64,000 bases of DNA, taken from Macrostomum hystrix. Its lineage: Eukaryota > Platyhelminthes > Macrostomidae. Shown in pieces: positions 22,321 through 38,447 of the stretch. Position 1 is the first letter of the stretch, and the number at the start of each line of letters is the position of its first letter. The stretch covers positions 2,147,501 to 2,211,500 of the forward strand of contig CATNEN010000034.1 of assembly GCA_950097015.1 (NCBI GenBank), in the 5' to 3' direction. The notes beneath the pieces were generated by a model. That model was not told where the DNA came from. It saw only the letters and a program-made list of their open reading frames with translations, and ran no database searches. The position numbers were made by a program, and so were the translations under genes.

Positions 22321-22565
22321 AATTGATGCGATATATTAATGCTGAATTTCAATTTCTAATTCTGTCTGAAATCCCGAGAACAATTGAAAGAATAAATACA
22401 CGATTTAACAACAGCAATTTAACAGTCGTCAGGCAGTTGAAATGAGACTTCACGCTTCTTCAGCAACGCATCCTTTGTGGAGCTCAGATTGGCGATTCGA
22501 ATCTACAATAAGAAGTTTTTTAAATTAGAAGAACCATATAATAAAGGGCTAATTTTAGCTGGGGC

Positions 22566-25500
22566 TCAAGAGAAAGGTAAACACCGAAGTACTACGCGCT
22601 CTCCAATACTAATTCCACATTTCAGATCTGGGATATGAGCCCATAGGAAGGTCACCAATCCCACCTGATTAAACACCCTATAGAATTCCCGCTGGGTATT
22701 GCGGGATTTGCGCCCTACTTCGTGCACTCTGTCCTTCTCGTCCATTTCGCGCCTCCGTCGCCAGGCCTGCAGATGAGAGTGCGTTGCCAAGGATAAATAA
22801 CAGAATCGCCATGGCAACCACTCGCCAGTGGTTGTGTAGAAAGACAAAGGTTAGCTTTCCACACTCACCCCGCATAGAATGGCTATCACAAGAGCTAGGA
22901 TTCCGATAAAGTACAGCACAGCGAATCCAATGATGGCGTACTTCTCGTTGCCATACAAATCGTGGGGGCTAGTTATGGAGTGCCAAATACTCAGCAGTAC
23001 CAAGAAGATCAGGTTGAAAAGTACTGCCTTGTCCTGAAAGTTAGTCGGATTATACCAGATAAACAGACAGTGACACAACTGCAGCTATCGTGCTGCCCAT
23101 CTAAGAGATGCGTACAGCTGCTCAGTCCATGGACTGGGTCGGGCGCCATACCCGCATACCTTAATTTCTACTCCATGTAATTTCTACTACACCTTAATTT
23201 CTAGACGATATTACAATAGCAAACATATAACATCAAATTCATAACACAAGCAGAAAAGATCAATCAGAAACGCGCACACATGGCCTTATATATATTGAGC
23301 CCTGACAACTGCTTTTGCTTCAATTGTAATCAGAGAACACGAAGAATTTAAGCGAATTGTGCATAAAGGTAGCAGGTATGTAAGCTTTTTACTCGTATGT
23401 TAACGCTATAATTTTCAGACGATAAAGTAATGCGAGAAGGCAGCTAAGACCAATGGCCCCTAGAAGAAGAAAGACGGGACGCTTCGTTTCTTGGAAAATT
23501 TATTAAAGGCAGATTTTTCACGGAAATGCACTAGCACCATAGGAATTTTTTTCACGTTTTCACATTAAAATGTTAATAGTTTAATATACGAATATCTTGC
23601 AAAACATGTTGCTAAAACGAATTTTGGAAAACTTTATTCATGGATAATTTATTTTTATTTTATTTTTGTTTATTTCTGATGAAGCACACAAGTCAGTCAA
23701 TAGCTATCAAGTGACTAACTCAATTTTATAGTCACTTTCTAATCAAGTATAAGTTTAGTACGAGAATTATGCAGTATGTTTTCATCAAGAAATGAGTAGG
23801 CCAGGCTATTCGCAAAGTATTTGTCTACTTGGTTGCTATTGTGCTGCATGATAAATAAAGAAAATAAAATGAAGATCAATTTTTAATGAATGAAGATTTC
23901 TAAAAGTCGCTGAAGCAACATGTTTTCCGAGTTTTTTTAAGAACAGTAATTGGATCCGCTCCTAATAAAAAGTTATCTACATTTTTTGTGAAAGAAAACT
24001 TGAAAAAGTTACTATCTCGCTTGTGCATTTTCCGTGAAAATCAGCCTTTAATAAATTTTCCAGGAAACTAAGTGTCCAGTCCTTCTTCTAGGGGTCCTTG
24101 GCAAAAACTCACCAGAATTGTTAGATAGGAGATGCGCGGAATGCTGTTCGTGACCACAAACTTGAATGTGATTGTGGTGAGCAGTAGGATGAAGGACAAC
24201 TGCAGCCGGCCCTGCAGATTCAACCGGTCGATGGCGAACACGCACATGGCCAAGGCGCACAGGATGAAGGACACGAACCAGATGTTCACCATATAGAACA
24301 TGGACCTGCGCGTTGCCCTGGTCGTGAAGTTCAGAGCTGGCCTCTGCCGCGGTCCGATGTGGCTATCAGAAATGATCGACGTGTTAGTAGTTTCAACGTG
24401 CGTGTGCAGTCGCCACTCTTGAACGTCCATGAAGGTGCTGGTGAGGACGCGACAAGGCCGGTCTGGCATCACCTGCAGGTCGATGGCCCAATTAGGCAGG
24501 TTTGAGCACACGGTAGCTGTCAAATCCTGTAAATGGAAACAAATTAGTGAAAGTATTGTGAAACAACAGTTTATTTAGTCCTCAGATAAGCGTTTATAGC
24601 CTAGTGGTTAAAGCGTCGGACCCGTGACTAGAAGTTCGGGGGGTTCGATTACCGACCCTACTTGAACAGATTTGTGTCCTTTAGCAAGAAATTAATCTTT
24701 GCATTGCTGAAGTTCACCCAGCTGTTTAATAGGTACCGACCAGCATTAGCTGGGGTAATTGAGGGTAATAGAAGTTAAACGGGAGGCAGTGTGAAATGTG
24801 TCTGGAGTCTCTGTGATGGTGACGTGACCCGACTGTGTTTCTAACTCCTTCCAGCATTTCATCAGGCGTCCGTCATGGAGGCTCCCTGCCGCTAAGTCAA
24901 GTAAGTCAAAGCATTTCATCAGGTGAACTTGCTGAGGATAATTGTGAAACTTACCTGCGTATCAAACGGGAAGTGCCAGAGCTCCATCTGCTCGTAGAAC
25001 TTTCCTCGAATGCTGTGCTTCTCCTGCACGAAGGTTGCCCCGGAGTCCAGCCGTACAATCTCAACCTCTTTGCGGTGCTTGACTTCGCCGATGCTGTTGT
25101 CAATGTACAGGTCCGGGTGCCACATGCCAGATGTTTCGACGGTGTTTACAACGTCATCCAGAAGTGGCTCGCGCCATCGCGCTTCAAGGTAGAGCGAGGC
25201 ATCGAAGCACTCGCGCACCGTGTCGATGTCGCCAATCTTTGTGAACATCAGCCGGAGTTGGACTTCTCGCTGTAGCGAAAAATTCGGACAATATAATGAA
25301 CACTAAATAGAACCAAAACTTGAATTATAACAACAATTGTCACGCTTTTTGGTTTCACAGCAGCAAGACGAGAAAGCAATGCATTCTTTTTGTGTTCCCG
25401 TGGTGTTTCAAGTCTGAACATTTGAATGTGATTAAAATCAAAGAACGAGTGCGTTCTCGTTAGTGCAGGTTCGACGTCGTTAGTGCAAAAATGATATCTA

Positions 25501-25850
25501 TTTTTTTACTGTAATCTAGTAAGAAACATTTTTTTGACGGGCTGCACGCACTCTGTGGCGTTGTTTGGTGAGAGTGGACCCAAGGAGCTCGGCTATTCAC
25601 CCCCTACAAATACAAGGTAGAACTAACAACAAATACCCGAAGAGACAGGACGTAAATTCACCTTCTGCGGAGAATTCAGATTCACCGGCTGATTGTCGGG
25701 GTCCACAAGGTCCAGGTCAGCATCGCTGCGGTTGGCCAGGATCTCGATGGACACATTCTGTCTGGTGGCTGGCGATCCGTGCGACTGATTTGCAGAATTC
25801 GCTGCAACCACTGCTGCGGAGTTGCCCATTGTTCGCGAAGTTATTCCCAA
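22566..25850 (-). CDS. Cys-loop (pentameric) ligand-gated ion channel subunit with very short M3-M4 loop
   Basis: Five exons keep frame: 25662-25850, 24955-25269, 24113-24526, 22869-23033 and 22566-22766 (427 aa). Pentameric channels of this fold open an ion pore on ligand binding. The extracellular domain has RLMFTKIGDIDTVRECF, SLYLEARWREP, LYIDNSIGEVK and FYEQMELWHFPFDTQ. M1 is FYMVNIWFVSFILCALAMCV; M2 follows RLNLQGRLQLSFILLLTTITFKF within exon 3, and NSIPRISYLTIL-DK leads into M3 (VLFNLIFLVLLSIW). Only about 12 residues (TSPHDLYGNEK) separate M3 from M4 (YAIIGFAVLYFIGILALVIA), after which comes a charged tail (AWRRRREMDEKDR). The usual large M3-M4 cytoplasmic loop is therefore absent. The M2 border gives no clear ion selectivity. 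No signal peptide is seen after ATG 25850, so an upstream exon is possible. Ligand unknown. Confidence 0.85.
23060..23165 (-). repeat. SINE family B, 3' fragment
   Basis: GCGTACAGCTGCTCAGTCCA then TGGACTGGG matches the tail of the fuller copy at 27285-27545 (GCGTACGGCTGTTCAGTCCA). It lies in an intron of the receptor gene. Confidence 0.7.
23451..24100. mobile_element. 650-bp MITE with about 90-bp inverted repeats in a receptor intron
   Basis: The left end CAATGGCCCCTAGAAGAAGA and the right end TCTTCTAGGGGTCCTTG pair, and the complementarity continues inward (TTTCTTGGAAAATTTATTAA against TTAATAAATTTTCCAGGAAA). Flanking GCTAAGAC and GCAAAAAC agree at 6 of 8 positions, suggesting an aged 8-bp duplication as in hAT elements. 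The end motif links it to the MITEs at 59431 and 59551. There is no coding capacity. The right end lies 12 bp from the donor of receptor exon 3. Confidence 0.75.
24585..24790 (+). repeat. tRNA-derived SINE, family B (copy 1)
   Basis: The head TAGCCTAGTGGTTAAAGCGT and GGGGTTCGATTACC are A- and B-box sequences. The body TTTGTGTCCTTTAGCAAGAA then ACCCAGCTGTTTAATAGGTACC and CAGCATTAGCTGGGGTAATT matches the minus-strand copy at 27285-27545. It is in the intron between receptor exons 2 and 3. Confidence 0.82.
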
Positions 25851-26560
25851 CTAAGAATACATTTCCATGCGAAAGAGACTTTTTGAGTTTTTATTCTACT
25901 TTTTATGCGGTGTTTGGCGAGACTGGGATGCTGTTGGGATTCAAAATTTTCACTATACTGGAGGAAAGTTTGCGAGGCGGATAGCGTCACCACGGGGTTG
26001 GTGGCCAGCCACGGCCAATGCTGAGCCGCCTCAGAAGCAGAGGGGAGGTATGGACGGTTCGCCATTCGCCTTGAAGAAGAACACCTGGTCGGCAGGTATA
26101 CACCATGCAGGGGAGCTTTGTGGATTCAGGGCGGATCTGACTCCCTCCACTTCGCGTCTCCACCCCCTCCTCGGCTCCCCACTCCGCGCCCCTTCGGCTG
26201 GTTTCAACTGCTTCTCCCGCACGCAATGAGTTGGGGGGGCTGAGCAGACGGGACTGGGTTAAACTGGAACTCGCTGAATGGCTGAGCAGGAAGGCTAATT
26301 TCCCACCTTGCAGGCTGCGTAGATTAGATCCCAGCTAGCATAGCTAATTATCCCCTATCCCCTACCCGACACTTCTCATCTGCTCGGATTGACATTTACA
26401 ACTCAGGTAGCAGCAATTTTTTGTTTTTCTTTGGTGCCTAATAAAATAGAGCGCAGGAACTACGGATGTACTCAACTAGCAACGTTTTTTAATTACTCCT
26501 TACCTCCGCATATTAAAGCCATAGACATTATCTCTGCTCTTGTAAGTTATTTGGGCCTTT
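25851..26560. other. Upstream spacer of the receptor gene
   Basis: Several overlapping short open frames on both strands arise from GC-rich sequence at 25980-26220 and have no recognisable content. An upstream exon or the promoter of the receptor gene would be expected here. Neither could be identified. Confidence 0.35.
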
Positions 26561-27150
26561 AAACAATAGAACTACCAAGGGTGGACTTCCCCACCTTGAC
26601 ATTTTTTGTGCTGCACCCGAACGGAGCTACGCAAGCACACGAAACAAGCCAACTTGTTTGCGCATCTTCCGAAACAAGAATAAAGTTGCCAGCTCTTCAG
26701 ACCGTCGAGATATTCAATGTTTCTGGCCGAAGGTCAGATTTTCCCATAAGCGCTAGTGTATTTCATACACCCCTATACACGAATTAGCACTGCACCTCAG
26801 TGCGGCGACTGATGCCAACCTTCAAAATTGATCAGCATGTCACCCGAATGTGCCTGCATCATCTCCGTCTTTGGTGGTCGCCTACCGTTATCTAGACGGA
26901 TTTGCTGGACCTTCAAGGGCTACAACAGGTGGAAATAGGCCACTATGGACACCCTGACGCGAATTTCTCAATGTCACTGATCAAGCCTAAATATTTGGCG
27001 CAGCTCAACCACAGTACACCATCGACTAGTCTGTCAACCAATCAGTCACCACACAACACTAAAAATCTGGGGTGGGGGAATCCCCCTGGGTATAAAAACG
27101 GGCGGCAAAATGGCTTGGTAGTCCAACTGTTAATAAGTGTCGCAGAGAGA
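26561..27150 (+). repeat. Dispersed repeat family C (copy 1)
   Basis: Blocks shared with 56095-56430: GCACCCGAACGGAGCTACGC / GCACCTGAACGGAGCATCGC, GCAAGCACACGAAAC, GGACCTTCAAGGGCTACAAC, and CACCCTGACGCGAATTTCTC, all in the same order. It has no coding content and its class is unknown. Confidence 0.7.
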
Positions 27151-27284
27151 TATACTGTAAAATAGGTGCATTATGCATTAGCAAATAATATTTTCCTGCC
27201 ATTATTGATATCCTGTCATTAAACTAATGTGATATTGATAAAAATAATTAATAATAATTGATTACACCTGCCCTAATCGGGTCA

Positions 27285-27545
27285 GATGTGCAGACGACAG
27301 CACAGCCGCAGCTATTGCGCGGCGCATCTGAAGGCTGCGTACGGCTGTTCAGTCCATGGACTGGGGGGACGCCACACCCACCTTCAATTATCCCAGCTAA
27401 TGCTGGTACCTATTTAACAGCTGGGTGAACTGAAGCAATGCAGAGTTAAGTGTCTTGCTAAAGGACACAAATTGTTTAAGTGGAGACGGGAATCGAACCC
27501 CCGACCTTCAAGTCGTGAGTCCGACGCCCTAAACACTAGGCTACA
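27285..27545 (-). repeat. tRNA-derived SINE, family B (copy 2, most complete)
   Basis: Read on the minus strand: GTTGTAGCCTAGTGTTTAGG, GGGGGTTCGATTCCCGTCTC (B box), TTGTGTCCTTTAGCAAGACA, CACCCAGCTGTTAAATAGGT, then CAGTCCATGGACTGAACAGC. The CCTTTAGCAAGACACTTAAC block resembles a conserved central domain known from several animal SINEs. The trinucleotides TAA at the end suggest a simple tail. Confidence 0.82.
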
Positions 27546-28019
27546 ACCTCTTTGTACAGACTTTGTATTGATAAAAAAGAAAGAAAAATAAATGATTATA
27601 TTAAGTACCATGAAAAGCAATATGATGATTTGCACTCCGATTAAATTGCACCGTCACTGCATCAGCACGACTGCAACAATTTCTGCCTCAGTTTTTGTTA
27701 TTTGAGCATTCGTCTTTTATATTCTGACAAGAGCATTTAAATCAGCGGAATGATTTGCATCATTTTAACTCGTAGTTCTTCAATGACACAAAGCACTATG
27801 CGCCTGCGCCTGTGACAATGCAAGTTAAAAATATAACCCATCACAATAACCCAGTCTCAGCTAGCCTGCATCTTTCATTTTCAATTCAATTTTACATTTT
27901 TCATTTTCGTTTTGAAATACAGCATCAGCTGAACTAGCAATCGCCAATCTAATTTAAGGGGCCGGTCTTTACCAAAGCTCGGTGATCTGTCATTCTAATC
28001 TGTGCGTATCAGGATAATC

Positions 28020-29212
28020 TCCCGTGGATAATCTCTCCTGGAGAATCTCCTCAGGAGAATCTTCCCTATAGAATCTCCTCGGGAGAATCTTCCCTATAGA
28101 ATCTCCTCGGGAGAATCTTCCCTATAGAATCTCCTCGGTAGAATCTTCCCTATAGAATCTCCTCGGTAGAATCTTCCCTATAGAATCTCCTCGGGAGAAT
28201 CTTCCCTATAGAATCTCCTCGGGAGAATCTTCCCTATAGAATCTCCTCGGGAGAATCTTCCCTATAGAATCTCCTCGGTAGAATCTTCCCTATAGAATCT
28301 CCTCTGTAGAATCTTCCCTATATAATCTCCTCGGTAGAATCTTCCCTATAGAATCTCCTCGGGAGAATCTTCCCTATAGAATCTCCTCGGTAGAATCTTC
28401 CCTATAGAATCTCCTCGGGAGAATCTTCCCTATAGAATCTCCTCGAGAAAATCTTCCCTATAGAATCTCCTCGGGAGAATCTTCCCTATAGAATCTCCTC
28501 GGTAGAATCTTCCCTATAGAATCTCCTCGGGAGAATCTTCCCTATAGAATCTCCTCGGGAGAATCTTCCCTATAGAATCTCCTCGGTAGAATCTTCCCTA
28601 TAGAATCTCCTCGGGAGAATCTTCCCTAAGAATCTCCTCGGTAGAATCTTCCCTATAGAATCTCCTCGGGAGAATCTTCCCTATAGAATCTCCTCGGTAG
28701 AATCTTCCCTATAGAATCTCCTCGGTAGAATCTTCCCTATAGAATCTCCTCGGGAGAATCTTCCCTATAGAATCTCCTCGAGAAAATCTTCCCTATAGAA
28801 TCTCCTCGGGAGAATCTTCCCTATAGAATCTCCTCGGTAGAATCTTCCCTATAGAATCTCCTCGGGAGAATCTTCCCTATAGAATCTCCTCGGTAGAATC
28901 TTCCCTATAGAATCTCCTCGGGAGAATCTTCCCTAAGAATCTCCTCGGTAGAATCTTCCCTATAGAATCTCCTCGGGAGAATCTTCCCTATAGAATCTCC
29001 TCGGTAGAATCTTCCCTATAGAATCTCCTCGGTAGAATCTTCCCTATAGAATCTCCTCGGGAGAATCTTCCCTATAGAATCTCCTCGTGAGAATCTTCCC
29101 TATAGAATCTCCTCGGTAGAATCTTCCCTAGAGAATCTCCTCGTGAGAATCTTCCCTATAGAATCTCCTCGGTAGAATCTTCCCTATAGAATCTCCTCGA
29201 GAAAATCTTCCA
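28020..29212. repeat. 28-bp minisatellite, about 43 copies
   Basis: Units alternate AGAATCTTCCCTATAG and AATCTCCTCGGGAG/GGTAG, with single-base variants (GGGAG, GGTAG, GAGAA, GTGAG) that recur in higher-order patterns. It is intergenic. Confidence 0.95.
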
Positions 29213-29592
29213 GATCTTCAGACCTTGGCTCGCTCTGCCCGGCCATTCCTAAGTGTTATTCTTCTTCACCTTCAAAAGAGCATCACCTGCACTTTGTTCC
29301 CCAGCTCTCGTCGCCCGCCGTACCTTCTGCCCCACACGGGAATCGGTCCGCACAGTTGCGGGTCCCCACGTTGAAGTCCCCCGTAGTCGCCCTATTCGCC
29401 ATAGCAACGGACTAACAACAGCCAGTGAGTATTTGTTCAGGCAATACTCAACGGAGATATACTTTGTAGAGCACTACGTTCTCTAAAAGGACAAAATTGT
29501 CCTGCCCAAATAAAATCAGAGAGAAAGAGAGAGAGAGTAATGTCTACTGTAAGTTAGTCTGTCTCATTTTTAGGATTCATGTCGGTCTAGTG

Positions 29593-30107
29593 CAGGGGTA
29601 GGCAAACTTATTTGCTGGCGGGCCAAAGAGAGAACCTAAAAGACGACAGCGAGCCGCATTGACTGTAAAAATATGAGATAGAGGAGAGATGAGACACGGG
29701 AGAGATGAGACACGGGAGAGATGAGACACGGGAGAGATGAGACACGGGAGAGATAGGACACGGGAGAGATAAGACACGGGAGAGATGAGACACGGGAGAG
29801 ATGAGACACGAGAGCGATAGGACACGGGAGAGATAAGACACGGGAGAGATGAGACACGGGAGAGATGAGACACGAGAGCGATGAGAGACGGGAGAGATTA
29901 GACACGAGAGCGATGAGACACAGGAGAGATGAGACACGGGAGAGATTAGACACGGGAGAGATTAGACACGGGAGAGATTAGACACGGGAGAGATGAGACA
30001 CGAGAGAGATGAAACAGGACACTGTAGATGTCAGAAGGGGCAACGGGCCGGATTTGGGAGCTTCAAGGGCCGCATCTGGCCCGCGGGCCGGAGTTTGCCG
30101 ACCCCTG
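29593..30107. mobile_element. hAT-like non-autonomous transposon containing a minisatellite
   Basis: The ends CAGGGGTAGGCAAACTTATT and TTTGCCGACCCCTG are inverted, and an exact 8-bp duplication GTCTAGTG flanks them (29585-29592 and 30108-30115), as in hAT transposons. The GGGCCGGAGTTTGCC and GGCGGGCCAAAGAG ends are typical of a widespread hAT-derived MITE type. The middle (about 29675-30012) is a 16-bp tandem repeat. No transposase is encoded. Confidence 0.92.
29675..30012. repeat. 16-bp minisatellite inside the hAT-like element
   Basis: About 21 copies of GGGAGAGATGAGACAC with variants (GATAGGACAC, GATTAGACAC, CGAGAGCGAT). It lies between the two ends of the hAT-like element, so it expanded within the transposon. 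Confidence 0.93.
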
Positions 30108-30115
30108 GTCTAGTG

Positions 30116-32611
30116 CAAGAAGACAGCTTTGCATCCTAAGAAAGCAGAGGGCAATGCAGGCACCGCAAAATTTCCTGAAAGCACAGGAAATCTGGTTCAG
30201 CAGCTTCCACGGCTTCAGCAGCAAAGGCAACTCAAAATTTGATAGGGACTAGAGAAGCTGCTATGCTACGTGTATAAGAACACATTTTTTTGTTTTTTGT
30301 TGTATTTATAGAAAGGTTCTTGTACATACTCTTTTACATACAAAACAATTGTCATATTTACACTGGTGCTTCAGGCCATAGTTACTGATAGTTACTAAGT
30401 GCACTCTGCAAACAATTTACCTGCGAGCACAATAATGAAATTATGCGCACCCGCATCGGTTCAGGAAACGCTAGATGCAAATGGCTCTTTGTATTTACAA
30501 TGTTCTCGGATGCCTGAGTGCTTGAGGAAAAACAGTTTTTAGCCACCCCATTTGCAATCCTGCATTCTCTAGCCGTGTGCTCATGTAGATCCCCCCAGAC
30601 TGCATTCATTGTTTCTATGCTATGTATAGGAAAATTGCTGCTATAATATCCTGCCGCTATAGATCTGCAGAGTTTTTTTAAGACACTTTCACATTTGTAA
30701 CTTCTATGTATCTATAGTCAGTTTAGTATTCTGCTAGCAGGATAATTCTATTATCCTGCCTCATGAGAAATTGTTTCGAGTGAAATGGCTTACTTTTGAA
30801 ATATGGGATAACAAATGAATTGCTTAAGACTACAATAAATTTATGCGTATGGATCGAAACAGTGATTTGTGAAATCCTCCTTATGTATCCCCATTATGTG
30901 GGCCACCGAATTAGAATTTGTTTTTCATTTACTTTTATACAACATTTTTTCTGTAATAAGTATTATTTAAAATAAATGAATAACAATTATAAATCGAAAA
31001 AAGAGTTGAAGCGCAAGGCAACAGTAGAGGAAAAAAAAATAAGAATTCTCTTACTTTTTAAGAAAAAAATTAAATGGTCGCATCAACACATTATTTTCGT
31101 TTAATAGTGACTGCATTGTCGCATTAATCATAAATATTATGGATTACTGTATATATATCAGATTTATTACTGTAAACGCTTTTACGAAGAAACTTTAAGA
31201 ACGTTAAGTACGGTTGGAATGTTAAAGGTTAAAAGGTTAAAATCTTTAAAACTCGTATGATTCAAGAAATAATAAGCAAGTATTTGTAACTACCATACAA
31301 GCGTACTCGTGAAAATATTCAAAAGCGGTTATTCTCGAGCAATATAAAATAAGAAATCAAAAATCATTAACGAATGTTAACTTATTATTTACATTATTTG
31401 CATGTAAATAGCTTGAGTTACTCAACACTGATGTCTGGTAGGCATGCGCATAAAAAATAAAAAAACTGAATAGAAAACGATTTGCTTACACAGAATGTTG
31501 GGTCGTTTTAATGCACTTTGAACGGTAGTAAAAAACGGCACGGTTTGCGCGAGTTTATGACTTTTTGTGAAAACAATTATAACAATAGTTCGCTGTTTTA
31601 GTTCGATCACTGATAAAACTACAGTGTATTTTTCGTCACGAATACAGTTATATTTTATCTTTTTATTTTCGTGTTCGATATTACATATTTGTGGTGTATT
31701 TGGAACTAATAAACGTTTTAAATGCGGTTGCCAATCTGGATTTTTCTCTGCATACCATCGGTATGGGCATACGTAAATTAAACTTCTTATTGTCATTTTA
31801 AGCGTCAAATATATGGATTATTTACAGCAAAAAGTGCATGCTTAACTAAATGATCAAATCGTTTCTCCTTTGCTAGTCGCTAGCTAACCTTTATTATGTA
31901 TTTTTATCGCCTGAAAGCAGTTTTCAAAACATGTCATTATCTAATATGTTTAATATTGGGAGATTTATATTGCTAAATAATTTTAGCTAATCTGAATATA
32001 TTATATATTTAAATTCAGAGAATTGATTGAATTTTTGTACATTCTAAGGCCATTTAATTGGTAACTTTTTATATAAATATTATATCCAAATATTAGATTC
32101 TAAAGACAGTAATAGTCTTGGCGTACTTGACTTATTAGTACTAGTAAAACACTAGTAGTACTAGTAGTTGATCTTTAACCAAGATATAAAAAATTATTAT
32201 TATTTTTATATCTAATTATCAACCGTTTACAACGGTTTTTGTTGGACAGAGCATCAAATCTAATATACGTTAAAGTTGTAACAATACATTTACATTAGCT
32301 TGCATGTTTTTCTATGACTGGAAAAAAACATAGTAAATCACAATTGAATTGACAAACGCTTACTAGTGAATTTGGCTTACATAGATATCCTTAGTATGAA
32401 TAAAGGATATGAAAAAGTTTGCACATTGCTTACATGTGAGATTTGAAAACTTTTATAAACAGTCCCAAAAGTTTTTCATATGAAATTCTCACTTAGACAT
32501 TATTTATTTTAGATTAGCAATATTCCAAGAAATATTATTTTAAAATGAAAGTAGATGGTTTTACTCGGGACTGATCCGAGAAATTCGCATACCTAACCTA
32601 GGCCATTTGCA
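30116..32611. other. AT-rich spacer upstream of the DYRK gene
   Basis: Only short open frames occur. One of 128 codons at 31422-31808 (-) matches nothing I know and is compositionally like its surroundings. The 5' untranslated exon(s) and promoter of the DYRK gene should be here but were not identified. Confidence 0.4.
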
Positions 32612-36216
<3,605 letters not shown>

Positions 36217-36392
36217 CCAACTCCCAAACTTCCTCTAACGCCATAGAATTTACAGATTTATTTTCAGTTTTAGATTGACCGCCTTTGATAGATTTCAATT
36301 TAGGAGTCCCGATAAGACATGTCTTTGCACTGTAAAATTACTAACCAAAAACACTTCATGCTGTTCTTAGCTAAAAACTTGACTAATGCATG

Positions 36393-37516
36393 CGAACAGA
36401 TCCTGTTAGACAGATTGAACAGATCTTGTTAGACAGATTGAACAGATCCTGTTAGACAGATTGAACAGATCCTGTTAGACAGATTGAACAGATCCTGTTA
36501 GACAGATTGAACAGATCCTGTTAGACAGATTGAACAGATCCTGTTAGACAGATTGAACAGATCCTGTTAGACAGATTGAACAGATCCTGTTAGACAGATT
36601 GAACAGATCCTGTTAGACAGATTGAACAGATCCTGTTAGACAGATTGAACAGATCCTGTTAGACAGATTGAACAGATCCTGTTAGACAGATTGAACAGAT
36701 CCTGTTAGACAGATTGAACAGATCCTAGTTTGACAGATTGAACAGATCTTGTTAGACAGATTGAACAGATCCTGTTAGACAGATTGAATCAGATCTTGTT
36801 AGACAGATTGAACAGATCCTGTTAGACAGATTGAACAGATCTTGTTAGACAGATTGAACAGATCTTGTTAGACAGATTGAACAGATCCTGTTAGACAGAT
36901 TGAACAGATCCTTGTTAGACAGATTGAACAGATCCTGTTAGACAGATTGAACAGATCCTGTTAGACAGATTGAACAGATCCTGTTAGACAGATTGAACAG
37001 ATCCTGTTAGACAGATTGAACAGATCCTGTTAGACAGATTGAACAGATCCTGTTAGACAGATTGAACAGATCTTGTTAGACAGATTGAACAGATCCTGTT
37101 AGACAGATTGAACAGATCTTGTTAAACAGATTGAACAGATCTTGTTAGACAGATTGAACAGATCCTGTTAGACAGATTGAACAGATCTTGTTAGACAGAT
37201 TGAACAGATCTTGTTAGACAGATTGAACAGATCCTGTTAGACAGATTGAACAGATCCTGTTAGACAGATTGAACAGATCCTGTTAGACAGATTGAACAGA
37301 TCCTGTTAGACAGATTAAACAGATCCTGTTAGACAGATTGAACAGATCCTATTAGACAGATTGAACAGATCCTGTTAGACAGATTGAACAGATCCTGTTA
37401 GACAGATTGAACAGATCCTGTTAGACAGATTGAACAGATCCTGTTAGACAGATTGAACAGATCCTGTTAGACAGATTGAACAGATCCTGTTAGACAGATT
37501 GAACAGATCCTGTTAG
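36393..37516. repeat. 23-bp minisatellite downstream of DYRK, about 48 copies
   Basis: Units of GTTAGACAGATTGAACAGAT plus CCT or CTT, very uniform, with a few one-base insertions (for example near 36725, 36790 and 36910). It begins about 180 bp after the DYRK stop and so may be partly transcribed. Confidence 0.95.
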
Positions 37517-38447
37517 TGTCTCTTGTCATTGATAGAAACAAGAGCCTTTTTTTGCTAAACTGTGGTGGCTTTGTGTGTTACTATTGCATGTCTTTGTCAT
37601 TATATCGCTCTTAGAGTGATCACACTTTTAAACAGAAAAGCTCGATGACAAACTGCATACTCTGCGATTTGCCTATGAAGATAATAGCTAAAAATAGCTT
37701 CAAAAACTAATGATTTTTATGGACAATAATTGTATTTTTTCTAGCATTATTTAAACCAATAATCGAACAACTGTGGTTTTTCTTTGTACTTTATACTAAA
37801 AAAAGTTTTTCTATAATGGTTTTATTATTGCTTTTAGTTTTTAGTGCGGTCTCAAACACAGAATTTGTTGTAAGTCACCCAATCACTTGAGTTCAACATA
37901 CTCAATTTCGTACATTTTCTAGAGTTTAAAACTAAACATTGGTTCCAATTCCTATTGTTGTGCCTTTTGTGTGCTTGTTTGTGAAATCGTTTTGTAACTT
38001 TAAAACTTTGTTTCTCTAAGTATCTCATTGTCTGCTTTCACAGAGAAAATTATATTGTTATGCTTTTTTAGGCGCGAATTTAAACAGCGAATTGAATTAT
38101 GCACTGATTTAGTTTTGTCTGTAAAATTCAGAGTAACTGTTCATCAGAATAGAGTGTTTGAGCTATGTTTGATTCAACAGATTTGTTTGCTTCTCAGATT
38201 TGTATTTGAAGGATATTTTTTCTCCTAAGAATTCCCTTTTATTTTCGTTCATTTAAAATAACAGAATCCACAATGCGTCATTGTAGAAATCAATGTTTTT
38301 ATTACTTCCCTTCCCCCATTGTAATAATAATTATAACGGAGGCAAATCACTCAACGATACACAAATAATCAGCGCTATATTTTCACCTGTTTGTTCAGCG
38401 AAATAATTATATAAATATTAAATATTATTCATCATGGCTTAAGTGAG
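37517..38447. other. AT-rich spacer
   Basis: No gene or repeat is recognised between two minisatellites; the longest open frame is 66 codons. Confidence 0.4.

Noticed and set aside
24600-24655. tRNA gene
   Set aside because: A and B boxes are present but the sequence continues into the shared SINE body, and no full cloverleaf is formed.
28020-29212. Possible CRISPR-like array of 28-bp repeats
   Set aside because: Repeats are directly adjacent with no unique spacers, in an animal genome; it is a minisatellite.
31422-31808. 128-codon minus-strand frame
   Set aside because: No similarity recognised and composition as in the surrounding AT-rich spacer.
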